A stretch of 47,976 nucleotides of DNA from CAYOEJ01 sp964403015. GTDB lineage: Bacteria > Actinomycetota > Actinomycetes > Actinomycetales > Actinomycetaceae. Positions 7,152 through 14,451 of this stretch are shown here, piece by piece. Position 1 is the first letter of the stretch; every line of letters begins with the position of its first letter. A program made the translations under genes and the position numbers. Location of the stretch: the NCBI GenBank assembly GCA_964403015.1, contig CAYOEJ010000011.1, positions 1-47,976 of the forward strand. Reading direction: 5' to 3'. The notes under the pieces are model-generated. The model did not search any database and was not told the origin of the DNA. It saw only the letters and a list, made by a program, of their open reading frames with translations.

Positions 7152-7764
7152 CTACCCGAATTTGATGGGGGCACAATTCCNNNNNNNNNNNNNNNNNNNN
7201 NNNNNNNNNNNNNNNNNNNNNNNNNNNNNNNNNNNNNNNNNNNNNNNNNNNNNNNNNNNNNNNNNNNNNNNNNNNNNNNNGCAGCTCGCTAACAAGGAAC
7301 CAGCGCACGTCGCTGCTTTCAGGGGAAGCGGCGAAGGCGGCGTCGGTATCGGCGATTGCCACGAAACCAAGGTCCCAATGCTCGGCACAGACGCCCTTGA
7401 ACCCAGACCCGAGCGCATGGATGTCGAAATCGCACGGCTCAGGGAAAGCACGCAGAAAAGCTTCGAGGCCAGATTCCTCGTGACCTTCGCGCAGGGCGGC
7501 GTCGAGTAGCGAGGCATCGCCTGGCTCAAGGTGCCCTCCAAATTGAAGCCACGCACCCACCTTCTTATGAAATGCGAGCAGAATCTGCGAACAGTCAGGG
7601 CTGAGCACGAACAGCGAGGAGGTGATGTGCTCGGGATACTCGCCTTTATAGAGGGCGCCTTCGCCGCGTTCTTGAACGAGCGCGATATAGCGGTCTCGGT
7701 CGGAGACGTCGATGTGGATCCACGAGTCGAGTTCGGCAATGACTGCTTCTGGGGAAAGTGACAT
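7152..7764 (-). CDS. NUDIX hydrolase (C-terminus in N gap)
   Basis: Nucleoside-diphosphate-linked hydrolase of unknown substrate. The first 161 residues are clear: MSLSPEAVIAELDSW, then SSLFVLSPD and KKVGAWLQFGGHLEPGD, leading into the Nudix box. The box reads G-x5-D-x7-RE-GH-EE-S-GL, i.e. GHLEPGD followed by LREGHEESGL, with Asp in place of the first Glu. That substitution is conservative. The 3' part falls into the 100-N block 7181-7280. Right after the gap one frame ends NCAPIKFG-stop at 7152-7154, a plausible end. The 5' end is divergent from the serine hydrolase gene, with starts about 50 bases apart. Confidence 0.82.
7181..7280. other. Assembly gap (100 N) at the 3' end of the NUDIX gene
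   Basis: Exactly 100 N. Flanks do not overlap each other, so a short stretch including the NUDIX C-terminus is missing. Confidence 0.95.
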
Positions 7765-7813
7765 GAATCGATACTACTGTGAACCCACCCGCGACTTGTG
7801 CCAAAGTGGAACC

Positions 7814-8617
7814 ATGCGATTCAACGCCCTTCCCGCAGATAAGTTTTCGTTCGATCACGTCTATTTAGCGCTCGATTCCGACGAGATCACCCTCATGGTT
7901 GGCGATCCCGACGCAGAGTTCGCACTTGCCTCGGTCACTAAGCCGATCGCAGCTTGGTCAATTTTGATTGCTGCCGACCAAGGGAAGCTTTCCCTTGACG
8001 ACGACGCCGGTCCCGACGGCTCCACCTTCCGTCACCTGCTGTCGCACTCCTCGGGACTTCCGCCGAGCAAGGGTAAGCCGATTGCTGAGCCGGGTCGCCG
8101 CCGAATCTATTCCGACTATGGCTTTGAGGTGCTGGGGGACGCCGTGGCCGAGCGCGTGGGCATGCCGATCCAAGAGTGGGTAACCAGCACCGTTTTTGAA
8201 CCGCTGGAGATGGACACTGCGACCCTCGATGGCGCGATTGCATACTCGGCTCGAGCAACGGCGGATTCTCTTGCTAAATTCGTCGTGGAACTCATGAATC
8301 CAACGCTCATTCCTGCGGAACTTGCCAAAGAAGCGGTAACGCCACAGTTTGCGGAGCTTGCGGGAATTCTGCCTGGATACGGTCGCCAAGATCAGAACCT
8401 GTGGGGCTTGGGCTTCTCGATCCGCGGCGAAAAGAACCCGCATTGGTTGGGGTCTGATTTTTCGCCGACGACGTTCGGGCACTTTGGCCAGTCAGGTTCG
8501 TTTATTTGGGTAGATCCAGAGGTTCAGAAGGCCGGCCTGTTCTTGGGGGAGAAGCCATTTTCTGAAGAACACATCGAGATCTGGCCAGATCTCACCAGCC
8601 AAATGCGGGCGATTTAA
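7814..8617 (+). CDS. Serine hydrolase, beta-lactamase/penicillin-binding-like fold
   Basis: 267-residue protein of the serine beta-lactamase-related family (PF00144). The nucleophile motif S-x-x-K is seen as SVTK in FALASVTKPIAAW, the second motif as YSDYG (usual Y-x-N) and the third as HFGQSGS (HxG in place of KTG). LLSHSSGLP and PIQEWVTSTVFEPLEM are also typical. No signal peptide is seen, so it is probably cytoplasmic; family members include esterases and D-aminopeptidases, so a beta-lactam role is not implied. The start MRFNALP at 7814 is preceded by AAGTGGA; longer in-frame starts would run into the divergent NUDIX gene. It is convergent with the exonuclease gene, and 82 bases of mostly repeated sequence lie between them. 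Confidence 0.8.
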   Translation: MRFNALPADKFSFDHVYLALDSDEITLMVGDPDAEFALASVTKPIAAWSILIAADQGKLSLDDDAGPDGSTFRHLLSHSSGLPPSKGKPIAEPGRRRIYSDYGFEVLGDAVAERVGMPIQEWVTSTVFEPLEMDTATLDGAIAYSARATADSLAKFVVELMNPTLIPAELAKEAVTPQFAELAGILPGYGRQDQNLWGLGFSIRGEKNPHWLGSDFSPTTFGHFGQSGSFIWVDPEVQKAGLFLGEKPFSEEHIEIWPDLTSQMRAI

Positions 8618-8654
8618 GGACCATTCAGACGCGATCGGTCGAGTCGTGATCGAT

Positions 8655-8702
8655 CTAGCTTCGGTCGATTTAGCTTCGGTCGATTTAGCTACGGTCGATT
8701 TA
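8655..8702 (-). repeat. 15-bp tandem repeat carrying four in-frame stops after xth
   Basis: On the minus strand the xth stop TAA (8700-8702) is followed by TAA at 8685, TAA at 8670 and TAG at 8655, each exactly 15 bases on and in the same frame. The unit is TAAATCGACCG(T/A)AGC. All four stop triplets are conserved while other positions vary. Confidence 0.85.
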
Positions 8703-9539
8703 GTCAAATTCAACGATCACGGGCACGTGATCGGAGGCGCCCTTGCCCTTGCGCTCGTCGCGGTCGATTTCGCCCGCGATGGCGCGTTTGGCCAGTGCGT
8801 TCGAAGCGTAAACGAAGTCGATGCGCATCCCCTGATTCTTGGGGAATCGCAACTGTTGGTAGTCCCAGAATGTGTAGTTGGTGGCGAACTGGCGGCTTAC
8901 TTCGGTGAAGCCTGCCCGCTCGAAAGCAAAGAATGCCTCGCGCTCTTCAGGGGTTACGTAAAGTCCACCTTCGAATAGCTCGGGATCCCACACGTCGTCG
9001 TCGGTAGGAATAACGTTCCAGTCGCCCACGAGCGCTACTTCAAGATCCGGCTCCTCGGCTAAGCGCTGCTGGCCAGCTTCACGGAGAGCCTCGAGGAAGG
9101 CAAGTTTGTAGAAGTAATGGGGGTCGCCAACCGCGCGACCATTAGGGACATAAAGGCTCCACACATCGATGCCCCCCACGAGGTCATTGCCTTCGCGCTT
9201 CGCGCCTACTCGCGCACCAAGCGCTCGCGCCTCCGCCTCGCCCGGTACAAAGAACGTGCCTTCTTCGGGCTCGCCCTTGATGAATCCGGGCTGGCCGGGG
9301 AAGCTCGAGCGAACATCCTCGAGTCCGATGCGCGAAATGATCGCGACGCCGTTCCACTGGTTGAGTCCATGCGTGGCAATCTCATAGCCAGCGGCTTCGA
9401 TTGCTTCGCGGGGGAACTGTTCCGGCTTGCACTTGGTTTCCTGGAGAGCCAGCACGTCGAGGTCGTGGCGGGTGAGAACGTCGACCACGCGGTCGGCGCG
9501 GGCACGGACAGAGTTAATATTCCAAGTCGCAAGCTTCAT
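8700..9539 (-). CDS. xth: Exodeoxyribonuclease III
   Basis: AP endonuclease and 3'-5' exonuclease of base-excision repair. The 279-residue protein has all EEP-family landmarks: MKLATWNINSVRAR with the Asn metal/active-site residue, LDVLALQETKC with the catalytic Glu, YVPNGR with the active-site Tyr and Asn, LVGDWNVIPTDDD (GDxN), and the C-terminal RIDFVYAS and SDHVPVIVEFD with the catalytic Asp-His pair. I start it at the ATG of MKLATWN; an upstream ATG would add a non-conserved 19-residue leader. It is convergent with the serine hydrolase and divergent from the SDR gene. Four in-frame stops follow it. Confidence 0.95.
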   Translation of the reverse strand: MKLATWNINSVRARADRVVDVLTRHDLDVLALQETKCKPEQFPREAIEAAGYEIATHGLNQWNGVAIISRIGLEDVRSSFPGQPGFIKGEPEEGTFFVPGEAEARALGARVGAKREGNDLVGGIDVWSLYVPNGRAVGDPHYFYKLAFLEALREAGQQRLAEEPDLEVALVGDWNVIPTDDDVWDPELFEGGLYVTPEEREAFFAFERAGFTEVSRQFATNYTFWDYQQLRFPKNQGMRIDFVYASNALAKRAIAGEIDRDERKGKGASDHVPVIVEFD

Positions 9540-9620
9540 GAGCACCAGCTTAGTGAACGAAAGGTGTGGGCGCCTATTGAGACGTGCGCTGCCCACCCGC
9601 CACCGCGTAGGGTTGCGCGT

Positions 9621-10400
9621 ATGGGTAGAGCATTGATAACAGGAGCAAGCGCAGGTCTTGGGCGTGAATTCGCCTGGACGCTAGCAGCCGAGCAGAATGA
9701 CCTTGTGCTCGTGGCGCGTAGCGCGGAGCGTCTCGAAGAACTTGCCACAAAGATACGGAATGTCGCAGGTGTGAATGTCGAGGTGCTCCCGGCGGATCTC
9801 TCACTTCGCGACGACGTTGCCCGGGTTGCCGCAAGACTTGAAGACATGAGCGCGCCGGTTGGGCTACTGGTCAACAATGCTGGCTTCGGACTAGGGCAGG
9901 ACTTCCTGGGCGGCTCACTCTACCGGGAAATGCAGGGGCTGAATGTCATGGTGAGCGCTGTTATGGTGCTGTGTCACGCCGCGGCACCCACAATGATGAA
10001 ACGAGGTGGCGGAGCCATTATCAACGTGGGATCGATGACCTCTCTGACCGCTCAAGGCACCTACTCGGCCCACAAGGCCTGGGTGAAGACCTTCTCTGAG
10101 GGGCTCGCACAGGAGCTAAAGGGCACGGGTGTCAACGTCACGGTGGTTAATCCGGGTCTGATCCATACGGAGTTTCACGACCGCTCCCATGTAGACGCCA
10201 CACAGTGGCCCGAATTCACCTTCGCCGAGCCGGCGCAGGTAGTCGAGGAAGCGCTCGAGGCAGCGCGGGCAGGCAAGGTCATTGTGACCCCAACGCCGCT
10301 CTACAAGATCGCCGCGGGAGTTTTGCGCCATGCTCCCCGCTCACTCGTCCGAAAGTATGCGGGTCCCGGCCGTTCGGGCCGCGCGCAGCCAAGGAACTAG
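9621..10400 (+). CDS. Short-chain dehydrogenase/reductase
   Basis: 259-residue NAD(P)-dependent oxidoreductase of the classical SDR family. The start MGRALITGASAGLG carries the TGxxxGxG cofactor motif; VARSAERLEEL after strand 2 has an Arg that favours NADP(H). NNAG, INVGSMTSL with the catalytic Ser, and YSAHK (YxxxK) follow, then NPGLIHTEF. The C-terminus ends with a basic KYAGPGRSGRAQPRN. The substrate is unknown. It is upstream of pyrE and separated from it only by a repeated stretch, so the two may share a transcript. The ribosome site is weak. Confidence 0.88.
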   Translation: MGRALITGASAGLGREFAWTLAAEQNDLVLVARSAERLEELATKIRNVAGVNVEVLPADLSLRDDVARVAARLEDMSAPVGLLVNNAGFGLGQDFLGGSLYREMQGLNVMVSAVMVLCHAAAPTMMKRGGGAIINVGSMTSLTAQGTYSAHKAWVKTFSEGLAQELKGTGVNVTVVNPGLIHTEFHDRSHVDATQWPEFTFAEPAQVVEEALEAARAGKVIVTPTPLYKIAAGVLRHAPRSLVRKYAGPGRSGRAQPRN

Positions 10401-10450
10401 TAGCCGCGCGCAGTCAGGGAAGTAGAAGCCGCGCATAATCAAGGAAGTAG
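10394..10450. repeat. 25-bp tandem repeat starting at the SDR stop codon
   Basis: GAACTAG at 10394, GAAGTAG at 10419 and GAAGTAG at 10444 are exactly 25 bases apart, with AGCCGCGC between copies. The first TAG is the SDR stop; each copy keeps TAG. The third copy's AAGGAAG lies 13 bases before the pyrE GTG and could act as its ribosome site. Confidence 0.82.
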
Positions 10451-10459
10451 CATAGAGAC

Positions 10460-11035
10460 GTGTTTGAAAACGATACCCCCAGATCCCGCCTCGCCGAGCT
10501 CGTTCGAGAGCTTTCAGTCGAGCGCGGCAAGTTCACTCTCGCATCCGGCCTTACCTCGACGTACTACGTGGACATGCGCAGATCCACCCTGCACCACGAG
10601 GCAGGTCCGCTCATTGGCCACGTCATGCTAGATATGCTCGAAGAGGCCGGCTTTGGCGCAGAGGACATCGACGCCGTCGGCGGGCTGACCATGGGCGCTG
10701 ATCCCGTGGCCACGGCGATCATGCACGCAGCGGCATCCCGGGGCCTGGATATCGATGCGTTCGTGGTCCGCAAGGAAGCGAAGGACCACGGAACCAAACG
10801 ACAGATTGAGGGACCGCCCGTGGGCGGCCGCCGCGTCGTCGTCCTCGAAGATACGTCCACAACCGGAGGCTCACCGCTCCAAGCAATAGACGCATTACGC
10901 GAAGCGGGAGCGGAAGTGGTGGCCGTTGCCGTCGTCGTCGATCGCGCAACCGGAGCGCAAGAAAGAATTGAAGAGACAGGTGTGCCGTACCTGGCCGCTT
11001 TGTCGCTCCTTGATCTCGGACTCGAATCGGAGTAG
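10460..11035 (+). CDS. pyrE: Orotate phosphoribosyltransferase
   Basis: Transfers ribose 5-phosphate from PRPP to orotate to give OMP in pyrimidine synthesis. The 191-residue protein shows SGLTSTYYVDMRR, the region VGGLTMGADPVATAI and the PRPP-binding signature VVVLEDTSTTGGS, all canonical. The GTG start (MFENDTPRSR) is chosen because it directly follows the repeat and gives the usual length; the ribosome site is the third repeat copy, rather distant. The stop is three bases before the ABC ATPase start, so they form an operon. In M. tuberculosis pyrE lies between spoU (Rv0380c) and clpB (Rv0384c), the same neighbourhood as here. Confidence 0.95.
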   Translation: MFENDTPRSRLAELVRELSVERGKFTLASGLTSTYYVDMRRSTLHHEAGPLIGHVMLDMLEEAGFGAEDIDAVGGLTMGADPVATAIMHAAASRGLDIDAFVVRKEAKDHGTKRQIEGPPVGGRRVVVLEDTSTTGGSPLQAIDALREAGAEVVAVAVVVDRATGAQERIEETGVPYLAALSLLDLGLESE

Positions 11036-11038
11036 GCC

Positions 11039-11962
11039 ATGTCAATCATCTCGAGCACCAACCTCACCAAGACATTTGGAAAGACGCGCGCCCTTGATGG
11101 TGCAGAGCTACACGTGGAGGCCGGCCAAATCCACGGCTTCCTTGGCCCTAATGGTGCCGGAAAATCGACCACGATTCGTGCTCTGCTCGGCCAGATTTCG
11201 CTCGACGACGGCGACTTGAGAGTGTTTGGCAAGCATCCGCAGCGAGATGCGGTGGCGATCCACGAAAACCTCGCCTACGTGCCCGGCGACGTGGTGCTGT
11301 GGCCGGGGCTTACCGGTGGAGAATGCCTCGATATGCTCGGCTCTTTCCACGGGCGCGAGGATCGCGCTCGCCGCGACCATCTCGTCGACGAGTTCAGACT
11401 CGATATCGCCAAGAAATCGCGAACCTACTCCAAGGGAAACCGCCAAAAGGTAGCGCTCGTTTCTGCGCTCGCGATGGATGTGGATCTCTACGTGTTCGAC
11501 GAGCCCACCTCGGGTCTGGACCCGATCATGGAAGTCGCATTCCAGCGCGCCGTGCGTGAGCGGGTTGATGCCGGTGCGACCGTGCTGCTGTCGAGCCACA
11601 TCTTGGACGAGGTCGAGGCGCTCTGTAGTCACGTCACGATTTTGCGCGCGGGCCGAACGGTGTCGACCGGCTCCCTTGAGGAAATTCGCCAATCGACTGT
11701 CACCACAATTACGGCAACACTACCGGCTGGCGCGGCTTCTGCGATCGCGGATCGGCTGGGTGGCATTGACGGGATTAATGACGTCTCGATCGAGACCGAC
11801 GACGCCGGCGAGCACCTTGCTGTCAAAGCCAAGCGCTCCGCAGTTGCGAGTGCGGTCGGGCTTGTCGCGAGCGCCCAGCCGCTGTCCCTCGTGGTCCGGC
11901 CACCGTCGCTGGATGAACTATTCCTCGAGCACTATGAGGGCCAAGCGGAGGCATCTCGATGA
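11039..11962 (+). CDS. ABC transporter ATP-binding protein (drug-exporter type)
   Basis: 307-residue ABC-2-type exporter ATPase. Walker A is GPNGAGKSTT, the Q-loop sits in GQISLDDG, Walker B is VDLYVFDEPTSGLDP and the H-loop is SSHILDEVE. The signature motif is a degenerate YSKGNRQKV in place of LSGGQ, as in many exporters of this group. A C-terminal 80-residue domain (TVTTITATLPAGA onwards) resembles the DrrA-like C-terminal domain. It sits between pyrE (3-base spacing) and its permease (4-base ATGA overlap), so all three are likely one transcript. The substrate is unknown; related pairs export polyketide antibiotics or lipids. Confidence 0.9.
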   Translation: MSIISSTNLTKTFGKTRALDGAELHVEAGQIHGFLGPNGAGKSTTIRALLGQISLDDGDLRVFGKHPQRDAVAIHENLAYVPGDVVLWPGLTGGECLDMLGSFHGREDRARRDHLVDEFRLDIAKKSRTYSKGNRQKVALVSALAMDVDLYVFDEPTSGLDPIMEVAFQRAVRERVDAGATVLLSSHILDEVEALCSHVTILRAGRTVSTGSLEEIRQSTVTTITATLPAGAASAIADRLGGIDGINDVSIETDDAGEHLAVKAKRSAVASAVGLVASAQPLSLVVRPPSLDELFLEHYEGQAEASR

Positions 11963-13572
11963 CGGGGGCCTTTGCAGGCACGTGCACCTACACGAAGGCT
12001 CTCGCTAGGACATCCAAACGCCCGCTGCTTGCGTGGCCGCTGATCCTGTTCGTCGTGGCCATCGCCACCTCCTATTCCATCGCGGACTTTTACCGTGCCC
12101 CGTCGGCACGTGCGGGCTACTCGGTCGCGATGGAGGTCGCGCCCATCGTCACAGCCATAAGTGGCAGTGGGACCGGGCTTGACTCGCTCGGCGGCATCAT
12201 GGCCAATGAGCTAGCGATCATTGTCTTCACGGGTCTGGCCATCGGCGGCGTCATGCTGGCTGTGGGACGAACACGGAAGGAGGAGGACCTTGGTCGCACC
12301 GAGATGCTTACCGCGAAGCCCGTTGGTCGACTAGCTCCGCTTGTTGCCGCGGTGGTCGTGGTCGCGGCGTCTTTCCTTTTGTTCACCGTCCTGGTTGTGG
12401 CCTCACTGGTGGCCTTCGGCGTGCCGCTAATTGGCCCCGAGACAGGTACGGCAACGGCAGCCTCCGGCGGCGCGCTTACCTTCGGCGTGCTGGTCTTTGG
12501 CTACGCCGCGTTCTTCGCGGGCATCGGATTCCTCGGCGCCGAGCTTTTCGACAGCGCCCGCGGCGCAACTATCTTCGGCATCGCGCTGTTCTTCGTCTTC
12601 TATCTTGTGCGAATTTTCGTTAATAGTTCCGACATCGAGGCGTGGTGGACGACGCCGGTGGGTTGGTTTGACGCCGCAGAGCCGTTCGCAAATACGAACT
12701 GGATACCGATCGGGATGCTCTATGCGTCAGCTGCGATTTTTGTGGTGGCGGCTGGGTTCATCAGGCGGCGCCGCGATATCACCACCGGGGTCATTTCAGG
12801 TGGCGCGGGTAGGGCATATGCCCCGAGCTGGCTTGGAACACCTGCCGGTTTGGCATGGCGATTGACTAGATCATCGTTTGCCGCGTGGGTCTTGGTCTCG
12901 ATAGTCTTTGGTGCTCTCTTTGGTTACCTGCTCGACCAGTGGGTCGAGGTCATGGAACTCAACCTTGAGTCCATGGAAGCCTTTGGCTTTAGCGCCAGCA
13001 CTGATTCGATCTCTCAGATGGTAGGTATCATCGCGGCACTTTTTGGTGGTGCCATGGGGGTATCAGCAATTGGGAGCTTCGCTCGCGAAGAGCAGTCAAC
13101 GCGTCTTTCGTACCTGCTGTCAAAGCCGGTGTCGAGAACTCGCATGTGGGTGTCATGGATGGCGCTCGCGCTTATCCTTGGGGTCGTTGTTGCCATCACG
13201 ACCCTAGCGGCCTACGTTATCGCCGGTGATCTTTCCGCCGAGATCGATGCGGTAGGCACGATGCAGGCCATGGCGGTGTATCTGGTGCCCGTTGTTTTCC
13301 TGACCGCGGTCGCAGCTGCGGGTGTTGGCCTGCGGGCCGGCGGGATATGGATCGGCTGGCTTGTCTATGGTGTTGCGGCGGTATTTTCTTTCCTCGGAGA
13401 GATTCTGCAACTCCCCGATTGGCTGCTCAATCTTGGCCCAATCAATGGGATTGGAGCGGTTCCCATGGAGGACTTGAGCTGGCTGGCCTTAGGAATCGAG
13501 ATGGGTCTTTCAGTTTTACTAGTCGCCGTTGCGGTTTGGGCGTTCAATCGCCGCGAGGTGGTTGGTAGCTAG
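11959..13572 (+). CDS. ABC transporter permease, COG3559-like exporter
   Basis: 537-residue polytopic membrane protein with about 12 hydrophobic helices arranged as two similar halves, each beginning with a short cytoplasmic segment followed by a helix (PLLAWPLILFVVAIA; SFAAWVLVSIVFGAL). RTRKEEDLGRTEMLTAKPVGR and REEQSTRLSYLLSKPVSRTR are matching cytoplasmic loops in the two halves, typical of the TnrB3/COG3559 'exporter of polyketide antibiotics' permeases. The ATG overlaps the ATPase stop. The loop residues RTEMLTAKPV/TRLSYLLSKPV are the family hallmark as I know it. The cargo cannot be told from sequence. Confidence 0.87.
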   Translation: MTGAFAGTCTYTKALARTSKRPLLAWPLILFVVAIATSYSIADFYRAPSARAGYSVAMEVAPIVTAISGSGTGLDSLGGIMANELAIIVFTGLAIGGVMLAVGRTRKEEDLGRTEMLTAKPVGRLAPLVAAVVVVAASFLLFTVLVVASLVAFGVPLIGPETGTATAASGGALTFGVLVFGYAAFFAGIGFLGAELFDSARGATIFGIALFFVFYLVRIFVNSSDIEAWWTTPVGWFDAAEPFANTNWIPIGMLYASAAIFVVAAGFIRRRRDITTGVISGGAGRAYAPSWLGTPAGLAWRLTRSSFAAWVLVSIVFGALFGYLLDQWVEVMELNLESMEAFGFSASTDSISQMVGIIAALFGGAMGVSAIGSFAREEQSTRLSYLLSKPVSRTRMWVSWMALALILGVVVAITTLAAYVIAGDLSAEIDAVGTMQAMAVYLVPVVFLTAVAAAGVGLRAGGIWIGWLVYGVAAVFSFLGEILQLPDWLLNLGPINGIGAVPMEDLSWLALGIEMGLSVLLVAVAVWAFNRREVVGS

Positions 13573-13705
13573 AGCTGCAAAATGGCTAGTAGCCACAGAT
13601 GCCACGAGGTCACCAACCAGAGTTGTGAAGCGGTTGACCACAGCTGCGACGAATATCAAACCGTCCCGACTTTCAGCCCGCCAGTGAAAGGGTGAGAATG
13701 GCAGC

Positions 13706-14374
13706 GTGAGTGAATTGCAGTACGGACACGAGAACGCCTCGGATACGAGCGACCGTTTTGACTTTAACCATGACTCCGCAGTCGGCGTGGGTCCGTGGGA
13801 AGGGGATCTTCCGACCGACCCACGTTATGATCCCGAACTTCTTGCCGAGGGCGACCGGCGCAATGTGGTGGACAAGTACCGCTACTGGAGCGTGGACGCT
13901 ATCCGCGCCGATCTTGACCTTTCGCGTTCCGAACTGCAGATCGCCATCGAAAACCTCGCTCACGACCTCAATATAGGCTCCATCGTTCGCACCGGAAACG
14001 CGTTCAATGTGTCCGGTGTCCATATCGTTGGCCGACGCCGATGGAATCGCCGCGGCGCCATGGTGACCGACCGTTACCTCGACATTCACCACCATCCCGA
14101 GCCCCGTGAGCTGACCGAATGGGCTCGGGAGAACGATTACACTCTGGTTGCGGTGGATAACACGGAAGGATCGGTCCCCATTGAGACAGCCGAACTTCCC
14201 AAGCGATGCCTACTCGTTTTTGGCCAAGAGTCGACAGGCATCAGCGAAGAGCTCGCAGCGCAGTGCGACCAGGCCGTCTATATTCCGCAATATGGCTCGA
14301 CCAGATCGATGAACGTCGCTGCCGCTGCAGCAATCGCGCAACACATGTGGATCGTGCAGCACCGCTCAGCTTGA
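13706..14374 (+). CDS. SpoU/TrmH-family RNA 2'-O-methyltransferase
   Basis: 222-residue SPOUT methyltransferase using S-adenosylmethionine in a trefoil knot to methylate ribose 2'-OH in rRNA or tRNA. The three family motifs are present: NIGSIVRTGNAF (motif 1 with catalytic Arg), LVFGQESTGIS (motif 2), and IPQYGSTRSMNVAAAAAI (motif 3). A charged 55-residue N-terminus precedes the domain. GTG is the start, with GGGTGAG upstream. Orthologous to the M. tuberculosis Rv0380c type by motif and by its place near pyrE. It is convergent with hemL, which carries a 37-bp repeat at its 3' end. The target nucleotide is not predictable. Confidence 0.9.
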   Translation: MSELQYGHENASDTSDRFDFNHDSAVGVGPWEGDLPTDPRYDPELLAEGDRRNVVDKYRYWSVDAIRADLDLSRSELQIAIENLAHDLNIGSIVRTGNAFNVSGVHIVGRRRWNRRGAMVTDRYLDIHHHPEPRELTEWARENDYTLVAVDNTEGSVPIETAELPKRCLLVFGQESTGISEELAAQCDQAVYIPQYGSTRSMNVAAAAAIAQHMWIVQHRSA

Positions 14375-14377
14375 TCT

Positions 14378-14451
14378 GCGCCGGGTGGCGTCTACGCTCA
14401 GTGAGCTTCTGCTTGCGCCGGGTGGCGCCTATGCTTACTGAGCTTCTGCTT
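14378..14451 (-). repeat. 37-bp tandem duplication spanning the hemL stop
   Basis: GCGCCGGGTGGCG occurs at 14378 and 14415 (period 37), each followed by GCTTCTGCTTGCGCC-like sequence. The hemL stop TAA (14435-14437) corresponds in the outer copy to TGA at 14398-14400, so the stop triplet is again kept though the period is not a multiple of three. Confidence 0.8.

Noticed and set aside
8655..8702. CRISPR-like arrays here and at 25336-25407 and 26825-26896
   Set aside because: Units are directly adjacent with no spacers and no cas genes are present.
11039..11962. ABC ATPase inactive because LSGGQ is replaced by YSKGN
   Set aside because: Degenerate signatures of this kind are common in ABC-2 exporters, and Walker A, Walker B and H-loop are intact.
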